NCBI GenBank assembly: GCA_004356335.1
Contig: SMXP01000058.1
Location: 1-9,793, forward strand
Reading direction: 5' to 3'
Origin: Alphaproteobacteria bacterium
GTDB lineage: Bacteria; Pseudomonadota; Alphaproteobacteria; SMXP01
DNA length: 9,793 nt
Shown one piece after another: positions 1-6,158 of the stretch. Below the pieces are notes generated by a model that worked only from the letters and a program-made list of their open reading frames with translations, ran no database searches and was not told the DNA's origin. The position numbers and the translations under genes were made by a program. The stretch's first letter is position 1; the number at the start of each line of letters is the position of its first letter.

Positions 1-125
1 AACGCAACGAAGGCCAGGTTGCTTATGCCATTCCGAGCCCCGCTCGTCGTGCGAGCAAGGGCTGGGCCTTGGATGCTATTCCCCTGTTACCGGGAAAATC
101 AGAACTAAGCCGTGCGGCTGAATAA
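1..125 (+). CDS. 3' end of an unidentified gene (partial)
   Basis: Reading from base 3, the plus strand is open for 40 codons and ends in TAA at 123-125. The peptide ends GKSELSRAAE and has a protein-like composition (Ala, Pro, Leu, Arg, Ser), while the other two plus frames read much less like protein. A repeat unit starts three bases after the stop. The same tight stop-to-repeat spacing is seen at parE and glnA, which supports a real gene end here. I do not recognise the family, and only the last 40 residues are visible. It could also be a chance open frame. Confidence 0.4.
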   Translation, partial: RNEGQVAYAIPSPARRASKGWALDAIPLLPGKSELSRAAE

Positions 126-127
126 CC

Positions 128-164
128 AGAGCCCATTCAGGAAAAGTGGCCCCGGTTTTCCGGT
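128..164 (+). repeat. Partial copy of the intergenic palindromic repeat
   Basis: This copy has the left arm AGAGCCCATTC, then AGGAAAAGTGG and CCGGTTTTCC. The right arm (GAATGGGC plus the CAAAG-type linker) is missing. It carries the GCCC stem version, also found at 6695-6769, rather than the commoner GCGC version. Confidence 0.75.
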
Positions 165-230
165 GCGGCGAGGCCGATGCCTTTTCCAAGCCGGCGTTTT
201 CACATCCACTCCTGCTTAATCAACCAAACC

Positions 231-599
231 ATGGCCGTAAGCACTGAATATAGGATATTTGTTGAAGAGCTGTTCGAGCCTCTCGGACCGGTTAAAGTGA
301 AAAAATTATTTGGCGGAGCGGGGATATTCGCGCCATTACCGGAAGGCGACGTCATGTTCGGATTGATTGCGCAGCAGAGCATTTATCTGAAAGTGGGTGA
401 TGAGAATCGCCGGGATTTTGAAGACGAAGGCATGACGGCTTTCACGTATGGGCGAGATGGCAAACGGGGCAGCATGTCCTATTATGAAATGCCCGAACGC
501 CTTTACGATGACCCGGATGAATTGGTCGAATGGGCACGAAAGGCCTTGGATGTCGCCTTAAAGAGCCGAACGGGCAAGCGAAAAAAGAAGGCAGGCTGA
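231..599 (+). CDS. TfoX N-terminal-domain protein
   Basis: This is a 122-residue protein matching the small stand-alone TfoX N-terminal-domain family. Diagnostic segments are an N-terminus of the type MAVS-x-EYR-x-FVEEL, the LGPVKVKKLFGGAGIF block (about residues 18-33), VMFGLIAQQSIYLKVGDENR (about 41-60), the SYYEMPE turn and a DPDELVEWARKAL helix, then a Lys/Arg-rich tail. TfoX/Sxy proteins promote competence gene expression in gammaproteobacteria. Single-domain alphaproteobacterial homologues mostly have no assigned role, so competence function should not be assumed. I chose the ATG at 231 because it gives the family's usual MAVS start. An in-frame ATG at 177 adds 18 residues unlike the family, although a GAGG lies near it, whereas 231 has no clear Shine-Dalgarno sequence. 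The gene converges on the isomerase, with eight bases between the stops. Confidence 0.85.
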   Translation: MAVSTEYRIFVEELFEPLGPVKVKKLFGGAGIFAPLPEGDVMFGLIAQQSIYLKVGDENRRDFEDEGMTAFTYGRDGKRGSMSYYEMPERLYDDPDELVEWARKALDVALKSRTGKRKKKAG

Positions 600-607
600 G
601 CGGGTAA

Positions 608-1405
608 TCACTCTCCTTTGAACCGGGGCGCGCGTTTTTCCAGAAATGCCGTCACGCCTTCAACGAAGTCTTTGGTTCTGCCGGCCTGCGTCTGCGAGCG
701 GCGCTCGAGATCGAGCTGTTGTTCATAGGTATTGTCCAACGTTTCGGCATAAAGCTTGCGCGTGAGTCCAAGGGAAACCGTGGGTCCATCGGCCAAATTG
801 CGTGCGCAAGTCATGGCATCGTCGAGCAATACGTCGTCGTCACAAAGACGATTGATGAGACCCCATTCGAAAGCTTTTTCAGCCGTCAGCTTTTCACCGA
901 GAAAAGAAAGTTCCTTGGCGCGCGCAAGACCGACAAGGCGCGGCAGAAGCCAGGTCGAACCGCCATCCGGCACAAGGCCGATATGGCGAAATCCTTGGGA
1001 GAAATAGGCCGAGCGCGCGGCAAAAGACATGTCACCCAGCAAAGCGAAACTCATACCGATACCAACGGCAGGTCCGTTTACCGCCACCACAATGGGCATT
1101 TGAAGGGTGCGAAATTGCCGCAAGATCGGGTGATAATGCGATTCAAGTCTAGCCCCGAGATCCTCTCTATCCAGGCTTCCGCCGGAGCCATCTTGATCCG
1201 CCAGATTGGCGCCGGAACAAAAGCCACGGCCGGCACCGGTCAATAAAAGACAACGGGCACCTGTCCCCGGTGCCGCTACGTGAGTCAAGGCCTGCGTCAA
1301 ACCGTTGAGCATAGCGGTGTCGAGGGCATTTAAGGTGTTCGGATCGTTTAACGTCAGGATCGCGACGCGCGACTGTAATTCCAGTGTGACTTTATCGAAC
1401 TTCAT
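608..1405 (-). CDS. Enoyl-CoA hydratase/isomerase, PaaG-like
   Basis: A complete 265-residue crotonase-fold protein. The oxyanion-hole segments are CSGANL (residues 63-68) and GPAVGIG (111-117). The second half closely resembles PaaG, the 1,2-epoxyphenylacetyl-CoA isomerase: ALLGDMSFAARSAYF, then GLVPDGGSTWLLPRLVG, then LDLERRSQTQAGRTKDFVEGV and a KRAPRF-x-G end. As in PaaG, Asp147 in the GLVPDGG motif sits where hydratases carry a catalytic Glu, and the other hydratase Glu is also absent. That suggests isomerase-type chemistry on an acyl-CoA in the cytosol. E. coli PaaG is about the same length. No other phenylacetate genes are nearby, so the substrate is open; a fatty-acid enoyl-CoA isomerase role is the main alternative. 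A GGGGGAT lies 9 bases before the ATG. The start is 41 bp from the helicase stop, so cotranscription is plausible. Confidence 0.85.
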   Translation of the reverse strand: MKFDKVTLELQSRVAILTLNDPNTLNALDTAMLNGLTQALTHVAAPGTGARCLLLTGAGRGFCSGANLADQDGSGGSLDREDLGARLESHYHPILRQFRTLQMPIVVAVNGPAVGIGMSFALLGDMSFAARSAYFSQGFRHIGLVPDGGSTWLLPRLVGLARAKELSFLGEKLTAEKAFEWGLINRLCDDDVLLDDAMTCARNLADGPTVSLGLTRKLYAETLDNTYEQQLDLERRSQTQAGRTKDFVEGVTAFLEKRAPRFKGE

Positions 1406-1446
1406 CGAACATCCATCCCCCTGCAGCCACGACGTTTAAGCGGGGT

Positions 1447-2814
1447 TCAGGCAGGATCGCCGCTCCGCACGGGTCGCAAAAGGAAAGCGGGTACGTGGTC
1501 TCCCATACCGAGCACCTCTTCCTTCTTGGCCGTTGAAGGTTTAACGGCTCGGCTGTCACCGGGCGACGTTATGGTTTTGTCTGAGGATTTTTTGGCGGAA
1601 CCGGTTTGGGCGTGACGGGGCGGCCGTGGGCTGTCCTTTTTCCTTGACTTTTCTTGAGGATTCTGGCGCGCCACCGATGCCGGCTCGGACTTGGTCTCGG
1701 GGCTGATTGAATCGAGCTCCTTACCAATCAGTTTTACGATCGATTGAATATATTTGGTTTCTTCAGGAGAAACGAGCGTACACGCTTCACCACTACGGCC
1801 GGCTCGCCCGGTTCGGCCAATTCGATGAACATAATCTTCTGCATGGATTGGGACATTAAAATTAAAGATGTGTGAGACGTCCGGGATATCCAAACCACGC
1901 GCGGCCACGTCACTCGCAACAAGAATTCGGATATTGCCGTCGCGGAAATTACCCAGGGTTTTCATGCGGGTATACTGGTCCAGATCTCCATGAAGCGGTT
2001 CCGCGTTGAAACCGTGTCTCTGAAGCGATCGGGCCAAGATACCGACATCTCTTTTCCGATTGCAAAAAACAATGGCGTTTTTGACGTCACGCGACCGAAT
2101 GAGCTGACGGAGGATCAAGCGCCTTGCTTTGTCGTCTTTCGGAACGCTGACTTTATACTGTTTGACTAATTCAACTGTGGTGGCGGGTGGTGAGGCTTCG
2201 ATAATCACTGGATTAGAAAGAAAGGCATCGGTAAGACGGCGTATTTCGGACGGCATCGTGGCCGAAAAAAACAAAGTTTGACGGGTGAAGGGCGTTAATC
2301 CAACGATGCGCTCGATATCGGGGATGAAACCCATATCAAGCATTCGATCGGATTCATCGATCACCAATATTTGGACGCCGTTTAATAAGATCCGGCCCCG
2401 TTCGAAGTGATCGAGCAGCCTGCCGGGCGTAGCGACGAGGACATCCACTCCGCGATCGAGCTTTTGTTCCTGATCTTCGAACGAAACACCGCCGATCAGC
2501 AAAGCCATATTTAATTTGTGATTCCGGCCGTAGATCTTAAAATTTTCCGCCACTTGTGCAGCCAATTCGCGCGTCGGTTCGAGAATGAGAGAGCGGGGCA
2601 TACGTGCCTTGGTTTGGCCTTTCGCCAAGCGGTCGATCATCGGCAACGTAAAGCTAGCGGTTTTTCCTGTTCCCGTTTGCGCGATGCCGAGAACATCGCG
2701 TCCTTCAAGAATGCGGGGAATAGCCTGCTCCTGAATCTGGGTGGGAGTGGTATAGCCGGCGGCCTCTATGGCCTTCAGGAGGTCTTCACTTAGTCCTAAG
2801 TCTGCAAAACTCAT
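1447..2814 (-). CDS. DEAD-box ATP-dependent RNA helicase, RhlE type
   Basis: A 455-residue cytosolic RNA helicase that would unwind or remodel RNA duplexes using ATP. Motifs appear in order: Q motif (F3, TPTQ at 23-26), motif I AQTGTGKT (45-52), PTRELA (80-85), GG (108-109), TPGR (129-132), motif II DESD (153-156), SAT (184-186), ASDVAARGLDI (300-310) and HRIGRTGRAG (330-339). The basic, Ser/Pro-rich, probably disordered tail (about 372-435) ends in GDHVPAFLLRP, typical of alphaproteobacterial members. Motif II is DESD instead of DEAD. I prefer the ATG at 2814: GAAGAG lies six bases upstream, and translation begins at MSFADLGLS, the usual family start. The in-frame ATG at 2838 lies inside a repeat's GAATGCGC arm. 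It probably has its own promoter in the repeat-rich gap after parE. Confidence 0.92.
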   Translation of the reverse strand: MSFADLGLSEDLLKAIEAAGYTTPTQIQEQAIPRILEGRDVLGIAQTGTGKTASFTLPMIDRLAKGQTKARMPRSLILEPTRELAAQVAENFKIYGRNHKLNMALLIGGVSFEDQEQKLDRGVDVLVATPGRLLDHFERGRILLNGVQILVIDESDRMLDMGFIPDIERIVGLTPFTRQTLFFSATMPSEIRRLTDAFLSNPVIIEASPPATTVELVKQYKVSVPKDDKARRLILRQLIRSRDVKNAIVFCNRKRDVGILARSLQRHGFNAEPLHGDLDQYTRMKTLGNFRDGNIRILVASDVAARGLDIPDVSHIFNFNVPIHAEDYVHRIGRTGRAGRSGEACTLVSPEETKYIQSIVKLIGKELDSISPETKSEPASVARQNPQEKSRKKDSPRPPRHAQTGSAKKSSDKTITSPGDSRAVKPSTAKKEEVLGMGDHVPAFLLRPVRSGDPA

Positions 2815-2828
2815 AAAAGACTCTTCAC

Positions 2829-2932
2829 TAGAGCGCATTCACAAAAAGTGTACGCGGTTTTTGGGTTCGAATGCGCGACAAAACAAAGACCTAGAGCACG
2901 TTAGTGATTCCATCTTTTGTGAACGTGCTCTA
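2829..2932 (+). repeat. Two-hairpin palindromic repeat (RIME-like)
   Basis: The first hairpin has arms GCGCATTC (2833-2840) and GAATGCGC (2869-2876) with a degenerate interior. The linker ACAAAACAAAGAC follows. The second hairpin has perfect 11-bp arms, TAGAGCACGTT (2892-2902) and AACGTGCTCTA (2922-2932), around a 19-nt loop. The arrangement of palindrome, CAAAACAAAGAC linker and palindrome recalls rhizobial RIME elements. The left end, TAGAGC, lies about 15 bp upstream of the chosen helicase start, so it would be in that gene's 5' leader. Confidence 0.8.
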
Positions 2933-3018
2933 ATGCATTCATCACAATCTCGGAACCGATTTTTATGCCTGTGCAGCTTCGTTCAAAGAAGCGCTCTTGG
3001 CCAAATTGTCGGAATTTT

Positions 3019-3145
3019 CTAGAGCGTTTTCGAACTTAACAGAATCGCGAAAACGCTCCAAGTCCTTGTTTGGTCGCGTTCGGCTGTATTCCACAGCCTC
3101 ACTCTTAATGCGAACCGGTGTCCACTGCGCTCGAAAATGCTCTGG
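3019..3145 (-). repeat. Degenerate two-hairpin palindromic repeat
   Basis: Read on the minus strand this is a decayed copy: AGAGCATTTTCG, then GTGGACACCGGTTCGC, a small GGCTGT/ACAGCC hairpin (3082-3098), the linker CGCGACCAAACAAGGACT, and a clean second hairpin with 11-bp arms GAGCGTTTTCG (3022-3032) and CGAAAACGCTC (3048-3058). The second palindrome is better preserved than the first. Confidence 0.65.
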
Positions 3146-3279
3146 CCTGTTCGCCGCGCTATATCCAATTGACAAACGTCTCTGGGGTCGGTTCGCCACT
3201 GGCGTCTATCGATTAGGCTCCAAGGCCCATATTGGCACAGCAACATAGGCTGGTTCGGCCATTTGTCAATGAATACCTT

Positions 3280-3412
3280 AGAGTGTTTCTAGGAAAACCG
3301 GTATCCACCCCGGCCTTCGCCGGGGCATGCTTTTCCTGAATGCGCTGTAAGTCTTTGTTTGGTCGCGCATTCGGACGGAAAACCGGTATCCACTTTTCCT
3401 GAATGCGCTCTA
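3280..3412 (-). repeat. Two palindromic repeat units at the parE 3' end
   Basis: Read on the minus strand from parE, the first unit is TAGAGCGCATTCAGG...GAATGCGC (3412-3365), followed by the CGACCAAACAAAGACTTAC linker and a second unit carrying an extra GC-rich hairpin, CCCCGGC/GCCGGGG (3308-3325). The second unit ends in AGAAACACTC rather than GAATGCGC, so it is a mosaic. The TAG of the first TAGAGC is the parE stop codon. The hairpins fall directly in the parE 3' end and could affect termination or mRNA decay, but no U-run follows. Confidence 0.85.
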
Positions 3413-5494
3413 GATATCGAGAGACTTAACAAACTGCGCATTGTCTTGAATGAATTGAAAGCGCAACTCGGCTTTCCGACCCATCAACTGCTCCACCAAA
3501 TCATCCGTATCGGCCGCGGTGTCGTCCGTCAGAACAACCCGCAATAAGGTTCGACTTCCGGGCTTCATGGTGGTTTCCTTGAGCTGTGACGGCATCATTT
3601 CCCCTAAACCCTTAAAGCGACTGGTCTCTACTGTGCCCGCTCCATTGAACTCGGATTTCATCAAAGCCTCTTTATGCTGATCGTCGCGGGCATAAAGCGT
3701 CTTGCCTTTGTACGACAGCCGGTAGAGGGGGGGAACCGCAAGGAATAGGTGCCCGTTTTCGATCAGCTGTGGCATCACCCGATAAAAGAAGGTGATTAAA
3801 AGAGCCGCAATGTGCGCGCCGTCCACGTCGGCATCGGTCATGATGATGACGCGCTCATAGCGTAAATCCTCATCACGGTATTTGTCACCGCTGCCGCAAC
3901 CCAATGCTTGAATGAGGTCATTGAGCTCTTGATTGTTGCGTATCTTTTCGCCGCCGGCACTCGCCACATTCAAGATCTTGCCGCGCAAAGGCAAGATGGC
4001 CTGTATTTTTCTATCGCGCGCTTGCTTGGCGGAACCACCGGCCGAATCACCTTCAACCAGAAAAATTTCCGTGCCCTCGGCAGGGCCGTTGGAACAATCG
4101 GCCAGCTTGCCCGGCAATCGAAGCTTTCGAGTGGCGGCTTTGCGGCTCACTTCTTTTTCTTGGCGACGGCGAATGCGTTCGTCGGCCCGGTCGGTTACCC
4201 AAGCCAAAAGCTTGTTCGCTTCGGACGGTGAGGCCGTGAGCCAATGCTCGAAATGATCCCGAACGGCATTTTCCACAAGTCGCCCGGCCCCGGCATTTGA
4301 TAATTTTTCCTTTGTCTGGCCCTGAAACTCCGGATTACGAATAAACACCGACAAAATACCGGCGGCCGTGCCCATAACATCGTCTGGGGTGATTTGTGCC
4401 GCCTTCTTGACCCCGCTTAGTTCGCCATAGGCCTTTAGACCCTTGGTAAGTGCCGCCCGGAATCCGCTTTCATGGGCACCGCCGTCAACGGTGGGAATGG
4501 TATTGCAATAAGAATTAAGAAACCCATCGGCCCCGCCGGTCACGCCGCCCGGCACCCAAGTGACGGCCCATTCGACTGTGCCGCCCTGATCGCCATTTTT
4601 CTTGATGACTTTGTCAAAGAACGAGTCGGCCGTTACCGTCGATCGATCCTCTATTTGAAGGGCAAGGAAATCTTTCAACCCGCCCGGAAAATGAAAAACG
4701 TCCTGCTCAGGCGTTTTGTCGTTGCCTTTGATGAGCGACGGATCGCACTTCCAGCGGATTTCGACACCGCCAAAAAGAAAGGCCTTCGATCGTGTCATCC
4801 GGTAGGTGCGGGCCGGCTTGAGCCGGGCTCCCTTGCCAAAAATATCCGGGTCGGGTTGAAACCGAATGGTCGTCCCCCGTCGATTATGAACCTTGCCGAC
4901 GTTTTTCAGTTTACCTTTTGGTTTGCCGCGCGAATAGGACTGCCGATATAAAACTTTATCCCGGGCGATCTCCACTTCCAACATTTCCGAGAGCGCGTTG
5001 ACCACCGAAATGCCCACACCATGAAGGCCGCCGGATGTTTCATAGACTTTGCCGCTGAACTTCCCCCCGGAATGAAGCGTCGTCATGATCACTTCGAGGG
5101 CCGATTTGTTTTTGAATTTGGGATGGCGGTCGATGGGGATGCCGCGGCCGTTGTCGGATACCGTGGTGGTACCATCCTTGCTCAGTTCGACCTCGATTCG
5201 CGTCGCCTGGCCGGCCACCGCCTCATCCATTGCATTGTCCAATACTTCGGCAAACAGATGGTGCATGGCATATTCGTCGGTGCCGCCGATATACATGGCC
5301 GGCCTCCGGCGAACCGGTTCCAAGCCCTCCAAGACCTCAATATCCTTAGCGGTGTAGGCCTTGGTCTTGTTGGCCGCTTGTGTGTCGGAAAACAGGTCGG
5401 ACTGGGCCTTGTTGCGCGCCGCTGTCGACTTGCGTCGAGCGGCGGCCTTTTTGGGCCGTGAAGACGTCTTTTTAGCGGTCTTTTTCCGCGCCAT
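3410..5494 (-). CDS. parE: DNA topoisomerase IV subunit B
   Basis: The 694-residue ATPase subunit of topoisomerase IV, which with ParC unlinks replicated chromosomes. GHKL ATPase signatures: E83 and N87 in EVLDNAMDEAVAG, D114 in DNGRGIP, and GGLHGVG (155-161); the transducer has the QTKEKL loop (393-398). TOPRIM signatures: EGDSAGG (481-487), PLRGK (502-506), DADVDG (554-559), then RFKGLGEM (626-633). The length and the absence of the long GyrB-specific insertion favour ParE over GyrB, though alignment would settle it. Residues 2-46 form a Lys/Arg/Ala-rich tail. The next Met (67) lies inside the conserved RPAMYIGG motif, so the tail belongs to the protein. GAGG precedes the ATG with about six bases between. 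No parC is in the window. The upstream region carries a candidate CtrA-linked promoter. The TAG stop is shared with a repeat end. Confidence 0.95.
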   Translation of the reverse strand: MARKKTAKKTSSRPKKAAARRKSTAARNKAQSDLFSDTQAANKTKAYTAKDIEVLEGLEPVRRRPAMYIGGTDEYAMHHLFAEVLDNAMDEAVAGQATRIEVELSKDGTTTVSDNGRGIPIDRHPKFKNKSALEVIMTTLHSGGKFSGKVYETSGGLHGVGISVVNALSEMLEVEIARDKVLYRQSYSRGKPKGKLKNVGKVHNRRGTTIRFQPDPDIFGKGARLKPARTYRMTRSKAFLFGGVEIRWKCDPSLIKGNDKTPEQDVFHFPGGLKDFLALQIEDRSTVTADSFFDKVIKKNGDQGGTVEWAVTWVPGGVTGGADGFLNSYCNTIPTVDGGAHESGFRAALTKGLKAYGELSGVKKAAQITPDDVMGTAAGILSVFIRNPEFQGQTKEKLSNAGAGRLVENAVRDHFEHWLTASPSEANKLLAWVTDRADERIRRRQEKEVSRKAATRKLRLPGKLADCSNGPAEGTEIFLVEGDSAGGSAKQARDRKIQAILPLRGKILNVASAGGEKIRNNQELNDLIQALGCGSGDKYRDEDLRYERVIIMTDADVDGAHIAALLITFFYRVMPQLIENGHLFLAVPPLYRLSYKGKTLYARDDQHKEALMKSEFNGAGTVETSRFKGLGEMMPSQLKETTMKPGSRTLLRVVLTDDTAADTDDLVEQLMGRKAELRFQFIQDNAQFVKSLDI

Positions 5495-5621
5495 GATACC
5501 TCAGTTTTTGAGAAAGCGAATCAAACCTAAAGGTAGCGCAGATCGCGAAAATTTAAATAGGCGGCTGATCGAGGCGGATGGGGACTCTCAATGCCTCATG
5601 GCGGCATTACATTAGACACGA

Positions 5622-5677
5622 CAACCCTGCCGCTCCATTGCCGGGCTTCTCAAGCCGCGACTTTTTCGGCAGGGTTG
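5622..5677. repeat. 11-bp inverted repeat with nested hairpin
   Basis: Perfect arms CAACCCTGCCG (5622-5632) and CGGCAGGGTTG (5667-5677) enclose 34 bases that contain a second hairpin, GGCTT/AAGCC (5644-5656, 3-nt loop). No T-run follows on either strand, so it is not a standard terminator. It lies 128-183 bases upstream of the parE ATG and could be a 5' leader structure or part of a small RNA. Confidence 0.6.
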
Positions 5678-5703
5678 CTAATTGGGTGGCATGTCGCTCA
5701 CCC

Positions 5704-5722
5704 CTCGGTTTGGCAAACCGAG
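5704..5722. repeat. Near-perfect palindrome upstream of parE
   Basis: CTCGGTTTG and CAAACCGAG pair as a 9-bp stem around one central base. In DNA this is an operator-like dyad; in RNA it would be a hairpin with a tight loop. On the plus strand only scattered T's follow. It lies between the small leader ORF and parE. Confidence 0.6.
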
Positions 5723-5747
5723 CTATTTGTCACATAGATTTAGATTT

Positions 5748-5780
5748 TTAGGAACGCACAACCTCTTCCGGCGGAGTCAT
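5748..5780 (-). CDS. Possible ten-residue leader peptide ORF
   Basis: A minus-strand ORF encodes MTPPEEVVRS and stops at TAA. It is preceded by AAGGAGG (5789-5795) with an eight-base spacer, the best ribosome binding site in the window. The ORF lies downstream of a candidate promoter and upstream of two hairpins and parE, the layout of a leader peptide. It has no run of one amino acid that would suggest classical attenuation. It may be chance; the strength of the binding site is the main support. Confidence 0.35.
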   Translation of the reverse strand: MTPPEEVVRS

Positions 5781-5814
5781 TTTCCTAACCTCCTTGGCTT
5801 CGAAGATTATCTAA

Positions 5815-5843
5815 AGCCTATGCTTGGAATTTTGCCGAGTCAA
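5815..5843 (-). promoter_or_regulatory. Candidate sigma-70 promoter for the parE leader
   Basis: On the minus strand, TTGACT (-35, 5838-5843) is separated by 17 bases from TAGGCT (-10, 5815-5820), predicting a start near 5808 and a leader of about 310 nt before parE. The -35 matches consensus at five of six positions; the -10 is weak. A GANTC site (GAGTC, 5837-5841), the target of CcrM methylation in alphaproteobacteria, overlaps the -35. Confidence 0.4.
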
Positions 5844-5850
5844 CGTAGAA

Positions 5851-5866
5851 TTAACCATATATTAAC
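5851..5866. promoter_or_regulatory. CtrA-type binding box
   Basis: TTAACCATATATTAAC is an exact TTAA-N7-TTAAC, the full-length site for the cell-cycle response regulator CtrA. It lies eight bases upstream of the candidate -35 hexamer, centred about 50 bases before the predicted transcription start. It sits in AT-rich DNA, where chance matches are likelier. Confidence 0.5.
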
Positions 5867-5955
5867 AAAATATATCATGCATAAAACCCAATAACTCATT
5901 GGAGTTTGTCATATTTGTACAATTTATTGCAAGAATCGAACAGAAAAATTATAAC

Positions 5956-6148
5956 AGAGCGCATTCAGGAAAAGTGGACCCGGTTTTCCGTCCGAATGCG
6001 CGACAAAACAAAGACGTAGAGCGCATTCAGGAAAAGTGGACCCGGTTTTCCGTCCGAATGCGCGACAAACAAAGACTCAGAGCGCATTCAGGAAAAGCAT
6101 GCCCCGGCGAAGGCCGGGGTGGACCCGGTTTTCCTGGAAACGCTCTAG
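5956..6148 (+). repeat. Three tandem palindromic repeat units
   Basis: Units begin at 5956, 6018 and 6079, a 61-62 base period. Units 1 and 2 are nearly identical: AGAGCGCATTC, AGGAAAAGTGGACCCGG, TTTTCCGTCC, GAATGCGC, then GACAAAACAAAGAC (one A fewer in unit 2). Unit 3 has a 22-base insertion (6098-6119) that forms a CCCCGGC/GCCGGGG hairpin, and it ends in GGAAACGCTCTAG instead of GAATGCGC. The cluster ends eleven bases from the rhodanese stop. Confidence 0.9.
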
Positions 6149-6158
6149 CCCGAAATCG

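Larger units (their letters stand above)
2815..3409. other. Non-coding region between parE and the helicase
   Basis: There is no credible gene in these roughly 595 bases. Most of the stretch is three blocks of palindromic repeat (2829-2932, 3019-3145 and 3280-3412), described separately. Short open frames of 60-85 codons cross it, but they translate repeat sequence and lack start signals. The middle (about 3146-3279) is not obviously repeat: it holds a 9-bp inverted repeat (ATTGACAAA at 3168-3176, TTTGTCAAT at 3262-3270) and nothing I recognise. The helicase promoter should lie here. The best -35-like hexamer is TTGAAC on the minus strand near 2980-2985, with only a poor -10. Confidence 0.7.
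5495..6158. other. Long non-coding region upstream of parE
   Basis: Between the rhodanese stop and the parE start there is no gene I can support. The right third (5956-6148) is three repeat units. The rest holds, on the minus strand, a CtrA-type box, a possible sigma-70 promoter, a ten-codon ORF with a strong ribosome binding site, and two hairpins, all listed separately. The stretch from about 5800 to 5955 is clearly more AT-rich than the flanking genes. Plus-strand open frames here (for example 5682-5894) have no recognisable product. Confidence 0.7.

Noticed and set aside
719..1246. 175-codon frame antisense to the isomerase
   Set aside because: It overlaps the catalytic core of a clear crotonase-family gene and resembles nothing I know.
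3140..3280. tRNA gene suggested by GGTTCG motifs
   Set aside because: No acceptor stem, anticodon arm or cloverleaf could be assembled around the motifs.
3359..3547. Plus-strand frame starting in the repeat at the parE 3' end
   Set aside because: Its first residues simply translate the repeat and the rest is antisense parE. The frame at 6716 begins with nearly the same peptide for the same reason.
4472..4951. 159-codon frame antisense to parE
   Set aside because: No recognisable domain, no start signal, and full overlap with conserved ParE sequence.
5800..5955. Replication origin
   Set aside because: The stretch is AT-rich and has a CtrA-type box, but I found no DnaA boxes of the TTATCCACA kind and none of the genes usual at alphaproteobacterial origins.
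5956..6148. CRISPR array
   Set aside because: Three units with a 61-62 base period have no unique spacers; the whole unit is conserved and palindromic, and similar units occur in several other gaps.
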